A stretch of DNA of 64,000 nucleotides. Source: Cheiracanthium punctorium (taxonomy: Eukaryota > Arthropoda > Arachnida > Araneae > Cheiracanthiidae). Both the position numbers and the translations under genes were made by a program. Position 1 is the stretch's first letter; every line of letters begins with the position of its first letter. The stretch spans positions 930,001 to 994,000 of the forward strand of contig JAWZYV010019980.1 in NCBI GenBank assembly GCA_038373885.1, in the 5' to 3' direction. The notes under the pieces were generated by a model, which did not search any database, had not been told where the DNA came from, and was given only the letters and a program-made list of their open reading frames with translations. This document shows positions 35,724 to 47,271 of the stretch, piece after piece.

Positions 35724-35865
35724 ATGGGAGAACAAGATGGCGGTCATAAGTATGATGCCCCTTCGTGGGAGGTATGGAAACATTCGAAAGGTAGGTTGGT
35801 ACCTATGCAAATACTGCGAGTTGGTAAACGGATCTGAAGAAGACTGTTCGACAAGTCTGAAGTTG
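35724..35865 (+). CDS. Candidate first exon of a host gene, unrecognised
   Basis: AACAAGATGGCGGTC, a YY1-like start-site motif with ideal start context, sits in a locally less AT-rich patch. Two readings are open. ATG at 35737 gives MAVISMMPLRGRYGNIRK then VGWYLCKYCELVNGSEEDC, to a donor TTG|GTGAGA at 35866. ATG at 35724 gives MGEQDGGHKYDAPSWEVWKH then SK, to a donor AAAG|GTAGGT at 35791. I cannot choose between them and recognise neither. The piggyBac-type MITE at 36045 would lie in the following intron. Confidence 0.38.
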
Positions 35866-36044
35866 GTGAGATTCTCCCCCCCCCCTCCCTCATTTCAGTT
35901 TCTTAAATTGAGGGGGTGAAATGTCGCATAAGAAACTTAAGTGGAATGATGATTTAATGTCTGAATTTATTATTTGTTACTTCGATGAATGCTAAATGGC
36001 GTTGAGTTGATCAATTTGTAAAAGACAAAATAGTCGAATGAATG

Positions 36045-36843
36045 TTAACCCTTTGAGGCGCAACCCTTTCCCAATGCAGAAAAAAGGGCAGCCGTTGCCA
36101 TCGTTCGACTTAACTACCAGCAAGATGGCGGACGATCGGAACGTTCATCGCGTGCCACAGATCTAGAGACCCTTTTTTGACGACAGCTGGCTGTGCCATG
36201 GCGGACGATCGAAACGTTCATCGCGTGCCACAGATCTAGAGACCCTTTTTTTGACGCAGCTGGCTGTGCCCGGCACAGCCAGCTGCGTTATTTGATACAG
36301 TTTCTATTTGATACAGTTGCTGCATTATTTGATACAGTTGCTATGACTTTACCCTTCTCTTTTCTTTTTTTATTCTTAAGCAAGGGAGCTTTTCATTGTT
36401 TTAGATCGCAGATTGCTACCTTTTTTAACGTTTCCCAGATTAAGTTTAGCTGTGACGCAGCTGTGGCACAGCCAGCTGCGTCACAGCCAGTTAAGTCAAA
36501 AAAGGGTCTCTAGATCTGTGGCACACGATGAACGTTTCGATCGTCCGCCACCTTGCTGGTAGTTAAGTCGAACGATGGCAACGGCTGCCCTTTTTCCAGC
36601 ATTGGGCAATCTATCCAGCTGTTATCGCATTCTTCCATATTTCTGCAGATGTCGGTGCTGTTAAAAATAATCTTGACAATTTTTTGACGGGAAAGGACGT
36701 GCTAAAAAGTAAAGGATTCTCTTGGAGCTATGTCACCCGCAACTACTTTTATAGAAATCAAATCTATTCTTCGTGACTGGCAACAGTCAAAACGTCAGAG
36801 TTTGTTGTTCCCAGAGTGGGATCACTGCACGTTAAAGGGTTAA
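36045..36843 (-). mobile_element. piggyBac-type palindromic MITE, copy B (expanded)
   Basis: TTAA ends with CCCTTTGAGGCGCA and inverted CCCTTTAACGTGCA termini. The palindromic arm is partly repeated (GCGGACGATCGAAACGTTCA occurs twice before the centre), and about 180 bp of foreign sequence sits at the centre (36290-36460), making this the longest copy at 799 bp. Confidence 0.85.
36326..36446 (+). repeat. Dispersed repeat lodged in the MITE palindrome
   Basis: Matches the reverse complement of 10260-10376. Just before it, ATTTGATACAGTTGCT-like words are repeated three times (36290-36340). Confidence 0.75.
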
Positions 36844-38152
36844 AGCTGCGTTTATTTAGAACGTAGCGACTTTCAGATACCCTGACCCAGAACCTGACTA
36901 AGGCAGAGGCAGGTGGGGCATCTGCCCCGAGGCCCCATCAAAGGAGAGGGGTCCCGAATCACCTACTGTATTTTTCAGAAATGTTTTGTTTCTAGAAAAA
37001 TTGTCCTCTCTCTGCTTAAAGAACTCTCTGAAAAAGCTATTAAACTATTCTGGAAAAAAGGGCTTTAATAAAACATTTTGAGTAAAATAATGAATGTCTG
37101 GTCAATATAATCCTATTAGGCGGTACCAAAGGTTTGCTCTTTTACAGTTACAAAAAAAGTTCCAAGCATTCACAAGAGTAGGAAAGCCTGGAACTCAAGT
37201 GTGTCCAGGCTTTCTTATTTTTGTAAACTGAATGGGTAAACATGACAGGGGCCTCCATAGCAAATGTCGAGCCCATGTTGACTTAGTCGAGCTCTGCCGT
37301 GACCTCTTGATTACAGACAGTAACCGAAGCTGTGGACATAATGGAAAGTCCATCTGTGGTCTGATATTTTGCTGAAGAGAAGGCTGAGGGTTAAGGCCCG
37401 TTTTAAGGCCAATGCTCACGTGAGTCCGTTGTGATACGCTAGAATGTCAATCCAATGAGTTCTTCGATATCTTCTCACCGGATTGCGAAGAAAAGTCTCC
37501 CCATTGTGTTTGGATCGTGGTTCCACGGGTTAGCTTTTGCCGGTGAATCCCGACTGGTCATTAAAATCCCATATATATATTTTGACCCTGCAATGTTTCC
37601 TCCTTTTACAATAGACTACACGTGCAGCGTATGACAACGGACTCGCATGAGCGGTGGCCTTTAGATGTGCGGGGGATGTCGGGAACTCCAGTGTGTTGAA
37701 GTAGACGTTCGCAGGAAGAAATCTCCCTTCCCGTCTCTCCATTGTGTGGGGGCGTGGTTTTTTGGTTTCACGGGTTAGCTTTTGTCGGTGGATCCCGACT
37801 GGCCGTTAAAAGCCCTTACATTCTCCATTACAATGCTCTGCAAGTGAAAATTGACCATTAAAAAGCTTATGATACTAGGGCATTTATAGGCCCATGCCTG
37901 GAATATCTCAACGGAAGGAGAAATCGTTGCCACTGCGTCTTTGCAACGACGGTAATGAAGATATTAAAGCAGAGGTTCCCAAGCTCTTTCAGCCCGTGAA
38001 CTACTTACCGATTATTTCTGTTTTTCGTGCACACCCTTCTTGGGGAATGTTTCAAAGCTAATCGGGCACTGTAACACTCATATTCGAGCATTCAAAGCGA
38101 AGTCACGTTGAGGGTAACATTTTCCGCGAGGCACTCCAAAACATTAAGATAG
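36844..38152. other. Mixed intergenic DNA with repeat fragments
   Basis: GGCAGAGGCAGGTGGGGCATC near 36900 begins a MITE-like fragment. The frame at 37195-37419 (- strand) has no known domain. See the direct repeat at 37497. Confidence 0.45.
37497..37811 (+). repeat. Direct repeat pair, about 70 bp, 240 bp apart
   Basis: CACGGGTTAGCTTTTG then GGTG and ATCCCGACTGG occur at 37524-37560 and again at 37770-37805. Both are preceded by CATTGTGT and followed by GTTAAAA-like text. Confidence 0.8.
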
Positions 38153-40035
38153 ATGCAAAATGTGCGTACGTAAATGTCACGTGAAAAATGAGAAATTTAT
38201 CTGACAGTGTCATCTGATAGCTAGGCAGAGGCGCAGACAGCCAAGTCGGGGCCCCGGGGATAAAATCTTTGGGGTCCCTTTGCTATCCAGAAATAAGTTT
38301 TAGAATAAGGAAGATTTATACGTATATATATTGATATATAAATATTTCTATTTTTGAAAATATTCAATTTGAACATTGGTACTCTTATTTTAAAGATGTC
38401 TTTTTAAAAATTAAATTATTCTATTAATAAGTCAAAAACAAGTTTTAAAAAATCTTCTTTAAATTAAATGTTAGTCTAATTGTAATGTTTTTAAACAAAT
38501 TTTTAAATGCTGAAAAAAACAATAACTTTTTAAAGGAAACTGGTTTAAAATGATTTAAAACTCATTTCTCAAAATGTAAATATTGGCTATGTATAACTGT
38601 GATTAAAATTAATAGTTAATTAGTTTTGTTAGAATAGTTTTAATAATTATATGTTTACTATTTTTGATACTGAAAAGCTTATTCCCCCTCACAGACTTTG
38701 AACTGTAAGCCTTCTTATGAGAAATCTTAAACTTTCTACATCACCTCATTAATGCAAGGGAGTATATTTTACTTATTGGGAATTTCTGCAGGAGGGCTGT
38801 ATAAAATTAAAAGTTTGTATTTATTTACATTTAATTTCCTGAAAATTTTATTCGTCACCATAAAGTAACTTTGTAATTAATTATATATGTCTAATAATAA
38901 TATTTTCTATAATTATATATTATATAAGATCAATGAAAGCCGTAGATCAGTGCTTTTAAGACAACCTCTCTAATAGGAATTGGAAGGAATTATGATTTCT
39001 GATTAATATTAAAAATATAAAACTTTTTATCTTCAGTGTAAATCATGATGAAATAAGTTATTTTGATTTTGTATTTAAGGTCCTTAAATTAAGGAAGATA
39101 TGCACGAGGGCTGTCTGCTTAATTAAGGCATGCCTTGGGCGGAGAACTTTTTGAGGGGCTCTAACGCTTATTCAAGATACAACTGGAGAAAACAGTTGCG
39201 CCGTAGGCCAGAACCCTAGACCTACACACCTCAGCCCTTTACCCAATTGTCAGGAAATTAGTAGAAAGTATTTATATTATAATGCAAAAAGTTAAAAATA
39301 ATTTTTTAAGCTTTATAAGATAAATTTATATCTTATAAAGCTCTTTCCCTTGCCTGTCTTTTATATGCAAAAAAAAAAAAATCCATTAAAATATGAAAAA
39401 AATAAATCCTTATCCCCCCCGCACACACACACACCTATGTGTTAATTAAAATCCCAGTTAGGGATTTTATTTCTTTGATATCTTAACACTTCCATGTCAT
39501 CAGAGTGCCTGCATGCAGTTTTGGGGTCATAGCCCCCTGAAAGCTTCATTTACTATTAAGTAATTGGCAATCTTTTTTTAACGGAAACCAAAAGCTTTCT
39601 AGGAAAGTCTTCCCCCACCCCTCCTTAGCGCCTACCGAATTATGCCCAAATTGACTTATTGAATTAGACATGTGCTTTCCCCCACTTCTGGAAAACAAAG
39701 TACATTAAACCTCATAATTCAACTGAATACCCCATTCCACCCCCCCCCCCCATTTTCTGAAAAACAAAAGAAATTTATTTCAAGTATTTAATTAAATTAT
39801 TACACAAATATCTTTTCAGGTGGCGTTTTTTCCGGCGGCGTTTTATCCGGCGGCGTTTTTTCCAGGTGGCGTTTTATCCGGTGGCGTTTTTTCCAGGTGG
39901 CGTTTTTTTCGGCGGCGTTTTTACCGGTGGCGTTTTTTCCGGCGGCGTTTTTTCCTACATTCATGCAAAATGTGCGTACGTAAATGTCACGTGAAAAGTG
40001 AGAAATTTATCTGACAGTGCCATCTGATAGCTAGG
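38153..40035. repeat. 73-bp direct repeats flanking 1.74 kb
   Basis: ATGCAAAATGTGCGTACGTA onward at 38153-38225 recurs at 39963-40035 with about three differences. The enclosed DNA begins CAGAGGCGCAGACAGCC, a MITE-like end. An inverted GGGCTGTCTGCTTA near 39108-39121 may be its partner. The minisatellite at 39820 abuts the right repeat. Confidence 0.8.
39820..39956 (+). repeat. GGCGGCGTTTTTTCC minisatellite
   Basis: About eight units of 15-18 bp varying between GGTGGCG and GGCGGCG and between TTTTTTCC and TTTTATCC. Confidence 0.9.
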
Positions 40036-40567
40036 TGAAATTTTACATGGCCGGAGTCGAGTTGTTTAGGAATGTTGTCCTGATATTGTGAAAAATTCAA
40101 CAACTTAACCCTTTCGTGACGGGAGGTGCAAACGCGCGCTTACCGCAGAAGTCGACAGTCTCTTTTGCGAGTGTGTGTCGAGGGACGAAAGCTTTTTGTT
40201 ATTGGGCCCTATTCTAGGAAATTGCCTAATTATGAACACGTAGTTTAATGATACTCTGTAGAATATATAAGTAGCAAATGCTTTATATATTTTTTATTTA
40301 CATACTTCATTTACTTGAATTATTTTGTTTCTTATTTAAATATTTTTTTTTTTTTACACATTTATTTTCAGTAATTACTTACCATTTAATGACTTTTAAC
40401 ATTATATAAAAAACCAAAGTATATTATTGTTTTTAAAACGTACCAAGGTGCTGGCACAAATTTGTAACGTGCCAGGATCGAGGATATGCTGTGGTACACC
40501 AGCGGGCCGGCCGAGAAACGAGTGCTTTTCTTGCTGGCACTTATGCGTGATGGTCAACTCAAAAGCG
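40036..40567. other. DNA starting with a second TTAACCCTTT terminus
   Basis: TTAACCCTTTCGTGACGG at 40105 resembles a piggyBac-type end of another family. The matching far end is not found before 40568. Otherwise AT-rich and empty. Confidence 0.4.
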
Positions 40568-40938
40568 TTAACCCTTTAACGCGCAGTGTTCCCACTCTGG
40601 GAACACCAAACTTTGACGTTTTGACTGTTGCCAGTCACGAAGAACAGATTTGATTTCTATAAAAATAGTTGCGGGTGACATAGCTCCACGAGGATTCTTT
40701 ACTTTTTAGCACGTCATTTCCCGTAAAAAAATGGTCGCGATTATTTTTAACAGCACTGACATCTGCTGAAAAATGGAAGAATGCGAGAACAGCTGGATAG
40801 ATTGCCCAATGCTGAGAAAAGGGCAGCCGTTGCCATCGCTCGACTTAACTACCAGCAGGGTGGCGGACGATCGAAACGTTCATCGCGTGCCACACATCTA
40901 GAGACCCTTTTTCGACGCAGCTGGCTGTGCGGCACAGC
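40568..40938 (+). mobile_element. piggyBac-type palindromic MITE, copy C, truncated
   Basis: TTAACCCTTTAACGCGCAGT at left and one full arm up to the palindrome centre near 40920-40938. It then breaks into unrelated sequence, so the second arm and right TTAA are missing. Confidence 0.8.
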
Positions 40939-41806
40939 CAATCCCACGTTTAGGATTTTTTTGAGTTCCTGTCTCAGTTAGTTTATTTTAATTTGTTTTC
41001 AAATGACATGAAGAAAGTTTTTGTTGTTTTTTTTTGAGCAAGTCTTAACCTCTTAGTTCTTCCGATTATTCATTTATTATATATATGTACATCTATATGA
41101 ATCCTGAATGAAAAGGTCAGAAATAAGATTCCATTAAGAAAAAATCTGGAGTGACTCCACTCGACTTTCCAAACACTTACGATTAAGATCTTTACCAAGC
41201 ATTTAAATAAATTTTAATCGATGAATAATTCAAACATATATACGAAATTGAAGCTCAATCGAATGTGCTCTTTAAACGCTAGCGCACTTTCAAGAATTTC
41301 TCTCCATAGGCCATAATGTGAAAGAAATCTTTGTCGTAGCCCTGTAGAAAAACTATGTCATATACACACCAAAATCAATACCGGTCTTGCGACGATAGTT
41401 TTATAACATACATACCCAATTTAAGCGCAATCGAATGCCCGGTTTAGGAGCTATCGTGTTCACACACATACACACACACATACATACATACATACATACA
41501 TACATCTCGCAAAAATAGCATAGATGAATTCAGAAGACCTCAAAACGTGTCAATACACCAAAATCTCGAAGTCGAATTTTTTCATGATTACAATGCTTTT
41601 CTTACATGGTACATGTTCGGAAAGTAAAAATATTCAAACATCTAAATTTTTATGGGGGGAAAAGGTATTTTTCAATATACCCCCATTTTCCCCCTATCCG
41701 ACTCTACCACAACAGCTCCACCAGTGTTCATAAAAATATATATATATATATATAATAAATAAAAAATGGGTACACATATTTAAAGCGTCAAAGGAGCAGA
41801 AGTTAA
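40939..41806. other. AT-rich DNA with a tetranucleotide repeat
   Basis: A (CACA/CATA)n tract at about 41461-41506 follows text such as AGCGCAATCGAATGCCCGG. It has the same prose-like repeat style as 43.3-44.0 kb. A (TA)n tract is near 41738-41756. Confidence 0.5.
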
Positions 41807-42052
41807 ATGCGTTATTTTTGTCTTGTATCTCACGTTTTGAATATTCTTCCTTCAAATGCTTATGTTGAGCGAGTGTTCTCATTAATGGAAACCAAATGGT
41901 CCAATGTTAGAAATCGTTGCTATGTAAATTTAATTAAAGCAGAACTGCAAATTTCGCTCAACATGACCATGACTTGTTCAGAGTTCATAAATCAATGTAA
42001 AAATGATGCAGAACTAATGAAAGCAGCCCGTAGTAATAAAAAATATACATAG
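41807..42052 (+). pseudogene. hAT transposase C-terminal fragment
   Basis: The frame includes HVLNILPSNAYVERVFSLME, then TKWSNVRNRCYVNLIKAEL, ending at a stop near 42050. This is the hAT dimerisation region (P.N...ER.FS......RN.......). The preceding bases continue it only in another frame (FKASKEQKLNALFL), so the 5' part is frameshifted and then lost at the TA tract. It is a different lineage from the ZMYM1-like relic at 29333. Confidence 0.75.
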
Positions 42053-42699
42053 AAAAATAAATAGAATTAAATACGAATAAAACTTAAAGTATTTTTAATT
42101 TTCCTTCCAATCCGATTTTCCTTCAATACCGACCGCCCCGATTTTTTCCCTCCTAAAAGGTAAAACTAGAGATGAGACGGGCTCAGCTCGGGCTCGTGAG
42201 AAATTTCTCCTGCACTGAACATACACCTTGTAAACAGATTTTTAAAAAATCTGATGTGTCCAACACATGACTTCCTTGCACGTCCATTAGATCAAAAATA
42301 TTTTCGACGCACTTCCTCTAAATTTATTTGTTTGAAAGAGATAAAATATCAATAATAGTAAGGTTTAGCAATTTCTAGCCAAATATTTCGATATCGCCAA
42401 GCTGAGTTCAATTTGAAAGATTTCCTTCTGACACTTTATTTGGCGATATTTCACCAAAAGCCGACAAACTTGAGATAGTCAGCGAGATTTTGGGGATAGC
42501 TAAAGTAGTCATTGACCACAGACTTTCAATGAATTGAATGCATCCATACACCTCAATGTATTTAAAGTCATTTGGCTCACCCTGTAAATAAATTCTCAGT
42601 CGATTGCTGTCAAAAAAGATATTGAAAACAGTTAGATATTACAATAGTTCTAAATACAAAGTTAAAAAATCTACGGGTTAAAGTTTTAGAGTTATACAA
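42053..42699. other. Repeat-derived DNA
   Basis: Contains early, diverged relatives of the 42.7 kb units (GGCGATATTTCACCAAAAGC near 42442). No gene. Confidence 0.45.
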
Positions 42700-42985
42700 A
42701 ATAGGAAATAATTTTTGGCGCCAAATTTGGCGATATTTCGGCGAAACTCGTCAATGTCGAAGACATTTGGCGAGATTTTAAGCATGAACCAAACAATGAC
42801 AGATTATCGCCAAATTTGGCGATATTCCGCCAAAACTCGCCAAGAACGATAACAAATGGCGATACTTTGGGCATGGACCAAATGACTGACTATCGCCAAA
42901 TTTGGCGATATTTCGCCAAAACTCGCCAAGGTCGAGGACAGACGGCGAGATTTTGGGCATGTACCAAACAATGACTGTATTATAT
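42700..42985. repeat. Three units of about 90 bp with the palindrome CGCCAAATTTGGCG
   Basis: ATCGCCAAATTTGGCGAT, CGCCAAAACTCGCCAAG and GATTTTGGGCATG-like blocks recur at about 42717, 42807 and 42893. The central palindrome is perfect in the last two units. The - strand frames here are repeats, not proteins. Confidence 0.85.
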
Positions 42986-43161
42986 TGAAGATGTCCATAG
43001 ACATTAAGGTACTGAAATTCTTTTCGGTGGTCCTGTAAATAAACTCTCCAGTAGATTGGAACCAAAAATCGAGATGCACAACTAGATGTTACAACATTCT
43101 TATATATGAAATTTCATAATAGTTTTTGAGATTTGAGAGTTAAATATGCACACACATACAC

Positions 43162-43191
43162 CAAAAGTCGCCAAGCTTGGCGACTTTTGGC
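43162..43191. repeat. Perfect 30-bp palindrome without a loop
   Basis: CCAAAAGTCGCCAAG is followed directly by its reverse complement CTTGGCGACTTTTGG. It shares CGCCAA with the units at 42.7 kb. Confidence 0.95.
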
Positions 43192-43289
43192 ATAGTTCTT
43201 GAGGGAGGCACGTGACCGTGGTCGGACCATTACCTAACTTATGTGGTAGGACGGTATTGTGCTTGAAATGGATGAATGCCCCTAAAATT

Positions 43290-43980
43290 GCTATTGACCG
43301 TAATGTATTGGAAATCTTTTGAGTGTTCCTGTAGCAGAACTATAAATGAAAAAGACACTTTTTTTAAAGGATAAATTCATTTTCTAACTCTTTACAGCAT
43401 ATATCACTTCTGAGTCGTTTGAAATAGCCCAATACCTCTAAAAAACGCTTTGATGAATTTCGGCCCATAGAGCGTAATGTATTTCGAATCTTTTGGGCGG
43501 TCCTGTAGATAAACTATTCAGTCGAATGGAACCGAAAGGGAAGGTGCACAACTAGATGTTACAACAATCCTAAATATAAAGTTTCAACATTCAACGCCTA
43601 ACAGTTTTTGAGATATGCGAGTTTAATGAATTTCGGCCCATTGAGTGTAATGTATTTCGAATGTTTTGGGCAGTCCTGTAGATAAACTATCCAGTCGAAT
43701 GGAACCAAAAGGGGAGGTGCACAACTAGATGTTACAACTATCCAAAATATGAAGTTTCGACATTCTACGCCTAATAGCTTTTGAGTTAGGCGAGTTTAAT
43801 GAATTTCGGCCCATAGAGCGTAATGTATTTCGAATCTTTTGGGCGGTCCTGTACATAAACTATCCATTCGATTGCCACCAAAAGGGGAGGTGCACAACTA
43901 GATCATAGAACAATCCTAAATATCAAATCTCAACATTCTACGACCATTAGTTTTTGAGATATGCGAGTTACATACATACG
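43290..43980 (+). repeat. Tandem repeats, period about 172 bp
   Basis: TTTCGGCCCATAGAGCGTAA-type starts lie at about 43459, 43632 and 43803, each followed by GTCCTGTAGATAAACTAT, GGTGCACAACTAGAT and TTTTTGAGATATGCGAG. More diverged units precede (43020, 43290). The array ends in (TACG)n at about 43974-43996. Confidence 0.85.
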
Positions 43981-44484
43981 TACGTACGTACGTACAGATG
44001 GCATGGAAAAACTGGCCACAGTAGACTCGCCACTGGTCAAAATGAGTTGCAGACGCGTTAATATGATCGTGCATGCTAGCCTACGATGAGATGCATCGAA
44101 AAAATTTTTTTAATTAAATTTAGAGGTAGTCAAAATCGGTTTTTATGTCGAAATTTGGCCCCCAAAATTTTTCGGGATCACATTACTTCCTTATACTACG
44201 TACAAGGAAGTAAAAAAGATTCTTCATAGAAATAAATTATTATTCTTTGATAAACTTCAGTATATAGAAAGTGCATTAAGAGTTTTCATAATACTTGTCT
44301 TTAACCTGCACAGGCGGCAAAATGGATGATATCCTACCGATGAGGTAATCGACTTTTATTTATCTATGAGTATTAACTGAAATTTCGGGCTCGGGCTTCG
44401 CCTTAAATAATATCGCTCGGGCTGGCTCAGATTAGGAAGTCCTCTGGCTTTAGAAAATGAGCCCGAACACATTTCTAGTGGCAA
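43981..44484. other. Tail of the tandem-repeat element, then unique DNA
   Basis: The block closes with ACTACGTACAAGGAAGTAAA near 44195-44215, which looks like the 3' end of a dispersed element. The rest is empty. Confidence 0.45.
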
Positions 44485-45278
44485 CAGGCCCGGATTGGCC
44501 AGGTCGGCGATTGCCGAGAGCCCTGTCTCAAGAAAGCCCCGGAGAGCTCCCTTCCCCCCGAAAAATGGATATACCACTTTATAATTATATATCAGAACCA
44601 GAGTAATTGGATTATTTATTTCCCAGTAATCTTACGCAGTGGCGCAGCTGAGGGCAACAGGAAACCCGCGGCTCGATGGGCCCCCCGAAGTGTCAAAGGC
44701 CCACAAAACTAAAATAGTGGGTTTTAGGCACTGACTCTATAAATTCCAAATATTATGTATTCTAATACAGTAATCCCTCGTTATATCGTGCTTGTCGGGA
44801 GGCAAGAAAAATGCGCGATATCACGGGCAGAGAAGGGGGGGGGGGTTATATGATAAAACTTTCCTTTTATCAACTTTTTAAAATATAATAAAATTTATAG
44901 TATATGTACTGTAATAAAAAGATATACTCTTAGATTATAAAGTTTTATTTTTTAGTTTTATTTTATGTACAAATACACATTTCACTTCCTGCTGAAAAAA
45001 GGATACAGAGTCATTTGATTTGATTTTTCTCTCATATCTTGCTTTTCAACAAAGATCTAGGAGCGAAAATTAATTAATTGTACCTAACTGATGTGACAGA
45101 AAATGTATTTTTCAAATGTACTGTGTGCTTCTCAAGTAAAGTAACAAAGCCAAAGACTATAGGAAAAAAAATTGGGAAACATACAAAAGGAGCGATATAT
45201 CCCAATGCGCGATTGATCAGTAATTGGCTCCTTTTCAATCTCTACCCGAGGGCCCACAATGGAGCCACTCCGGGCCTG
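44485..45278. mobile_element. hAT-type element (CAGGCCCGGATTGG family)
   Basis: CAGGCCCGGATTGGCC at left; inverted right end CAGGCCCGGAGTGGCTC. Flanks AGTGGCAA and ATTGGCAA agree at 7 of 8 bases. It contains a nested CAGTAATCCCTCGTTATATC segment (44769 on), a pogo-like terminus, and a G run. Confidence 0.7.
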
Positions 45279-46217
45279 ATTGGCAACCCTGCGGCCGATT
45301 GAACACGGACAGGTCGATCATAAACACTTCCAAAACTGAAGGCCGCATCCAAGAAATCTCGCACCCGCCCATCCGATTTTTCGGAAATTGACATCACTGA
45401 GCAACTGCTTATGATTCATGGCAGAGAACGAGAGCGCTTCCAAAAAATACGACGCTGTAATTTGACTCGCAATTCCTCCAGGATATCACCCGCACCCCGG
45501 TATTCGAGTATCAATGAAACATATTCCCCCTTTTTTTGGCTGTCATATTTATGGCATTACGTGTAAACAAAACTGCCTGTGCATTCACTGGGCAATGCAG
45601 GGGTTCCCCTGATGAACAGTCGGAGGTCTTGAGCTCCCCGTAATATTTGGAACACATCGGCGTCGGATTGGCAAATAGTCATCTCGGGAGCATTTTTTTT
45701 CTTTTTCTCGGAACCGGTAACAATATCAGTTGAGTTATGAAAAGGCGCTCTCAGCATGGAGTTGTGTATAATTTATAACGTTTTACGGAGAACTGCAGTT
45801 GGGTTGGGTGGCTATTTTCTATGTACAGGGTGCCCTTGCTACCAGTGTTCTGTTCTGGTCCAATTAAAAAGAAAATGGAAGAGAGAGACCATTGTTTACA
45901 TTTTGCACACAACTCTTCCAAAGTCGGATCCCGCGAATCGACTGATTACTGATTAAGGTTGCTGTTTTTTTTTTTTTAAGAAATCATGCAACTTTTGAAC
46001 AGTTTGTTTAAAAAATCCATTAGGAAAAAATTGAAATGTATCTGTGCAAGTTGTACTATGCACGATAACAAACGGCGAACTAATAAGTTTTTCAAAACAC
46101 TCTGGAAATATGTATAGAGTTCAAGCTTTCCTTCACGATTTCAAGAGATGAGCTAAACAGTAAATTTTATAATTTTTCATTTATTGTTTAATTTCTTTGA
46201 TTTAAAGTCCATCCAAT
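45279..46217. other. Less AT-rich unique DNA without a supported gene
   Basis: Frames at 45557-45757 and 45756-45956 are open but have no splice support or recognisable domain. A dispersed repeat like that at 9399 starts with the T run at 45966. Confidence 0.45.
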
Positions 46218-46254
46218 CAGTAGTGGATCTAGGGAGGGGCTAGGGTCTTGTGCC

Positions 46255-46415
46255 CAAGGGCGGATTAACGGGGGGTTCGGAGGGGGCGATCACCCCCCCG
46301 AGAAAAAAAGAAATTAATGTAAAAGATCCTATTTTACTTCCATAAAATGGATGTATATGTCAATCTTTTAAGTAACCGCCCCCCCCCCCGACAAACTTGC
46401 ATTAAATTGTCCCTG
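46255..46415. mobile_element. hAT-type MITE (CAAGGGCGGATTAA family)
   Basis: CAAGGGCGGATTAACG left and TTAAATTGTCCCTG right, with CTTGTGCC duplicated exactly at 46247-46254 and 46416-46423. Related to 54823-54999. Confidence 0.85.
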
Positions 46416-46539
46416 CTTGTGCCCCCACCCACAAGTGATTGTTAAAGGGTAACATTTTGCTTTATTGTGCACTTTAAACAGGTGAAATGATCTTTTTGTA
46501 TAATTAACCTCTCCCAAGAATTTTAGTATTGGTTTAGAC

Positions 46540-46999
46540 CAGTGGTTCTCAACCTGGAGGGCGTAGAAGAATTTCAAGGGAGGCGTTAGTTTAAAAAAAT
46601 AAATAAAAAGTAAAACTAACTGTAATTTACTCAGTTTTGCGGTCACAATGTAACCGTAACGTATTTTCGATATACGAACATGATAAATGAAGTAATTGGA
46701 AAAACACGATAAATGTCGTACGTCTGGTATGGTAACGTTGCAGGAGTTTGGGAACGGTTATTCTCTTAGATGATTTCCCTTTGTTATTAGCTTTTTCCTT
46801 TCTCCTTTCATCCACTCAAACATATTTGGTCTGTATTTATTTAATTTCACATGTTCTAGCAATAGTATTTTCCAAATTAAGATTTGTATAGTAAGATTCC
46901 GATTACTTTTATTGAGCACTGATGGTGGTGGTGGAGGAGGCGTGACATCAAATCAGCATTCGAAGGGGGCCACAGAGCCTGAAAGGTTGAGAACCCCTG
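46540..46999. mobile_element. hAT-type element (CAGTGGTTCTCAACC family)
   Basis: CAGTGGTTCTCAACCTGG and GGTTGAGAACCCCTG ends, with GTTTAGAC and GTTTAGAT flanks (7 of 8). This is a well known hAT terminus. The 460-bp interior is non-coding. Confidence 0.9.
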
Positions 47000-47100
47000 G
47001 TTTAGATTAAAATTTTGCGTTATTGTACATTTCGTTAGGTTAAAATAAGTTTTTTTTCCAAATTTAGCCTCTCCCTATAGAATTTCTGGATCCGCCACTG

Positions 47101-47271
47101 CGGGGGCGTAGCCAGAAATTTTTCATGGGGAGGGGTTACGAATATTGCAACTCACATATATGCATATACATGTGTGTGATAAGGGAGTGAAGAATATACA
47201 TTTTGTATGGCAAAAACTTCCTCATGGGGGGGGTATGACCCCCTGACCTCCCCCCCTTGGCTACGCCTCTG
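47101..47271. mobile_element. CAGGGGCGTAGCCA-family MITE, copy 2
   Basis: Starts CGGGGGCGTAGCCAG and ends TGGCTACGCCTCTG. CGCCACTG is duplicated exactly at 47093-47100 and 47272-47279; this target is the last eight bases of the outer element. Confidence 0.9.

Noticed and set aside
39820..40014. Phe/Arg/Gly repeat protein frame
   Set aside because: It is the reading of a short minisatellite, with no start context or conserved flanks.
40105..40567. A complete second piggyBac-type element starting TTAACCCTTTCGTGACG
   Set aside because: No inverted partner terminus is present before 40568, so only one end can be claimed.
42692..43079. Three overlapping - strand frames containing FGEISPNLA-like repeats
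   Set aside because: They translate the palindromic 90-bp tandem units; overlapping frames all open for the same reason.
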